A stretch of 50,874 nt of DNA from positions 1 to 50,874 of IMG/VR virus record IMGVR_UViG_3300021371_000024; one strand, 5' to 3'. This DNA is from a virus. How positions within the stretch are numbered: the first letter of the stretch is position 1; every line of letters begins with the position of its first letter. Below, piece by piece: positions 49,868 through 50,874 of the stretch. Below the pieces are notes generated by a model. It had not been told where the DNA came from. It was given only the letters and a program-made list of their open reading frames with translations, and ran no database searches. The position numbers and the translations under genes were made by a program.

Positions 49868-50383
49868 TTATTCCTCTATCATACGGAGTGCTTGCTCCAA
49901 TGTTTCTTTGTTGCGGCGTGTCCAACCGCGACCAAATGTCTCAAATGTTTTTAACGACTCATAAAATGATTGACGTTGTGTATACACATTTTCAACAATA
50001 GCTTTAGGTTCTTTATTCATAATAGCCTGTAGTGTACGTGGTCCTATAGCACCATCTGGTGTTGCTCCAACAGCACGTTGAATAGCTTTAGCTGGGCGAC
50101 CGCTACCAGAATTAACGGCCCAGTCAAAGGCGCACCAGTCAACACCGCTAGGAAGATCATCACCTCGTACCCTATCCCAATAATTTTTCTTATAGATAGG
50201 AGCTACATCTACAGATGTTAAGGCTCGCATCTCTTCTTCTGTAGATTCCCTACCTATCCACTTATCATAGACAGCTTTAGTAACGCCAAGGTTAGTCATA
50301 CCCCCAGGATCTTTAGGGTGATTTACGAATCCACCTTCGTGATGGAGTAACATAGATAAACATTTGTTAAAATTTTTATGCAT
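49868..50383 (-). CDS. GH108 lysozyme-type endolysin, 171 aa
   Basis: LLHHEGGFVNHPKDPGGMTN has the catalytic Glu at residue 16 of the glycoside hydrolase 108 family. GVTKAVYDKWIG, YKKNYWDRVRGDDLPSGVDW and FDWAVNSGSGRPAKAIQRAV complete the catalytic domain. The C-terminal part (GATPDGAIGPRTLQAI) is the peptidoglycan-binding type 3 domain. It cleaves the glycan backbone of peptidoglycan at lysis. There is no signal peptide, so a holin is required. Confidence 0.9.
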   Translation of the reverse strand: MHKNFNKCLSMLLHHEGGFVNHPKDPGGMTNLGVTKAVYDKWIGRESTEEEMRALTSVDVAPIYKKNYWDRVRGDDLPSGVDWCAFDWAVNSGSGRPAKAIQRAVGATPDGAIGPRTLQAIMNKEPKAIVENVYTQRQSFYESLKTFETFGRGWTRRNKETLEQALRMIEE

Positions 50384-50384
50384 A

Positions 50385-50874
50385 TTATTTAGGCTTTCTT
50401 GGTGGGCGCATAGATCCTGCTGCTGCAGGTTTATTAGGTGGACGCTTACTAGGTGTACCAGTAGAATTAAACGTTTTAGCTTTTGCTACTTCTTTTTCAA
50501 TACGAGTTTGTAGCTGTGCGCGTTTTTTAGCGTCAGTTTCAGCCTTAAGTTTTTTACGCATTTCTGCTAACTTAGCTGCCTGTGCTTGTCTTTGGGCTTT
50601 AGTCTTATCACTTATAACCTTTGCTGCACCAGCAGCGCCAGATGCTACACCTACGCCAAATCCAATACGTTGAGCTTTACGTGAAGCACGTTGTCCTCTA
50701 GTCGCTTGCTCTACTTGACGTTGACCAGCTTTAGGCTTAGTAGCCATATCTTTAGCGTGTTTAGCACCTTGCTGTGCCAGTTTTTTACCGTATCTTTTAA
50801 CTGCTGCTGCCATACCTTTACTAGCAATATACCTAGCTACGGTTGCTACTCCTGCTGCTATTAGTGGTGCTACC
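50385..50874 (-). CDS. Partial basic protein at the right edge
   Basis: The frame is open to the window end, so the N-terminus is missing here; an internal ATG at 50813 is possible but not needed. The visible part starts with a hydrophobic stretch (VAPLIAAGVATVARYIASKG), then basic helices (KRYGKKLAQQGAKHAKD), a Gly/Ala segment (GFGVGVASGAAGAAKVI), a coiled coil and a Pro-rich end. Function is unknown. If the window ends join, it continues into bases 29-1 and starts MRIAPEGMGW. Confidence 0.6.
   Translation of the reverse strand, partial: VAPLIAAGVATVARYIASKGMAAAVKRYGKKLAQQGAKHAKDMATKPKAGQRQVEQATRGQRASRKAQRIGFGVGVASGAAGAAKVISDKTKAQRQAQAAKLAEMRKKLKAETDAKKRAQLQTRIEKEVAKAKTFNSTGTPSKRPPNKPAAAGSMRPPRKPK

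Noticed and set aside
1-50874. tRNA genes
   Set aside because: No segment with the T-arm GGTTCGANTCC pattern and matching acceptor stem was noticed on either strand; a tRNAscan-SE run would settle it.
1-50874. Single-subunit phage RNA polymerase
   Set aside because: No T7-type RNA polymerase gene is present among the proteins, and all large genes are accounted for.

Overview
The window is most of, or all of, a tailed-phage genome of podovirus type. It carries T7/P22-like head and tail genes, a family A DNA polymerase, a primase/helicase pair, a T7-type endonuclease I and a tyrosine recombinase. The DNA polymerase has a DnaJ-type zinc motif between its exonuclease and polymerase parts. That architecture was described for the SAR116 phage HMO-2011, so I infer an HMO-2011-type phage of a marine alphaproteobacterium. 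The host itself cannot be read from the sequence. No rRNA, tRNA, CRISPR array, insertion sequence or single-subunit RNA polymerase gene was seen.

Layout. Bases 1-19940 run rightward. Bases 1-370 are a non-coding regulatory region. Bases 371-5450 hold about 20 tiny, tightly overlapping early genes of mostly unknown function, with six copies of a near-perfect palindrome, two duplicated dyad/promoter cassettes and a strongly structured RNA candidate. Bases 5441-7850 hold a SleB-type wall hydrolase, a DUF932 protein and the integrase. Bases 7885-16330 hold replication and recombination: primase, helicase, ThyX, DNA polymerase, an SSB-like protein, a Cas4/RecB-like exonuclease and endonuclease I. 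Bases 16490-19940 hold nucleotide supply: B12-dependent ribonucleotide reductase, glutaredoxin, a nuclease-like protein and MazG. A strong hairpin terminator at 19943 separates the two arms.

Bases 19966-50874 run leftward and are the virion genes. Read in transcription order from the right edge, they are a partial gene, GH108 endolysin, TerS, a DNA-binding protein, TerL, portal, an unknown large protein, scaffold, major capsid protein, S74-type tail fibre, glycine-rich tail protein, 2OG-Fe(II) oxygenase, tail tube proteins, a second fibre, two small membrane proteins and the internal/ejection proteins. Near-consensus sigma70 promoters (TTGACA, 16-17 nt, TATAAC or TATAAT/TATATA) sit ahead of the primase, SSB-like, capsid, tail-tube and internal-protein modules. 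Host RNA polymerase therefore probably transcribes the phage through module promoters. The capsid gene has its own promoter, a hairpin-rich leader and a terminator.

If the two window ends join, the truncated gene at the right edge gains an in-frame N-terminus from bases 1-29. Bases 30-370 then become the divergent control region between the two arms, which suggests a complete, circularly permuted genome.

The least explained part is the left 3.3 kb: the palindrome family, which is in the same reading frame where it falls inside plausible genes, the duplicated dyad cassettes, and the 111-nt structured element at 1699-1809.
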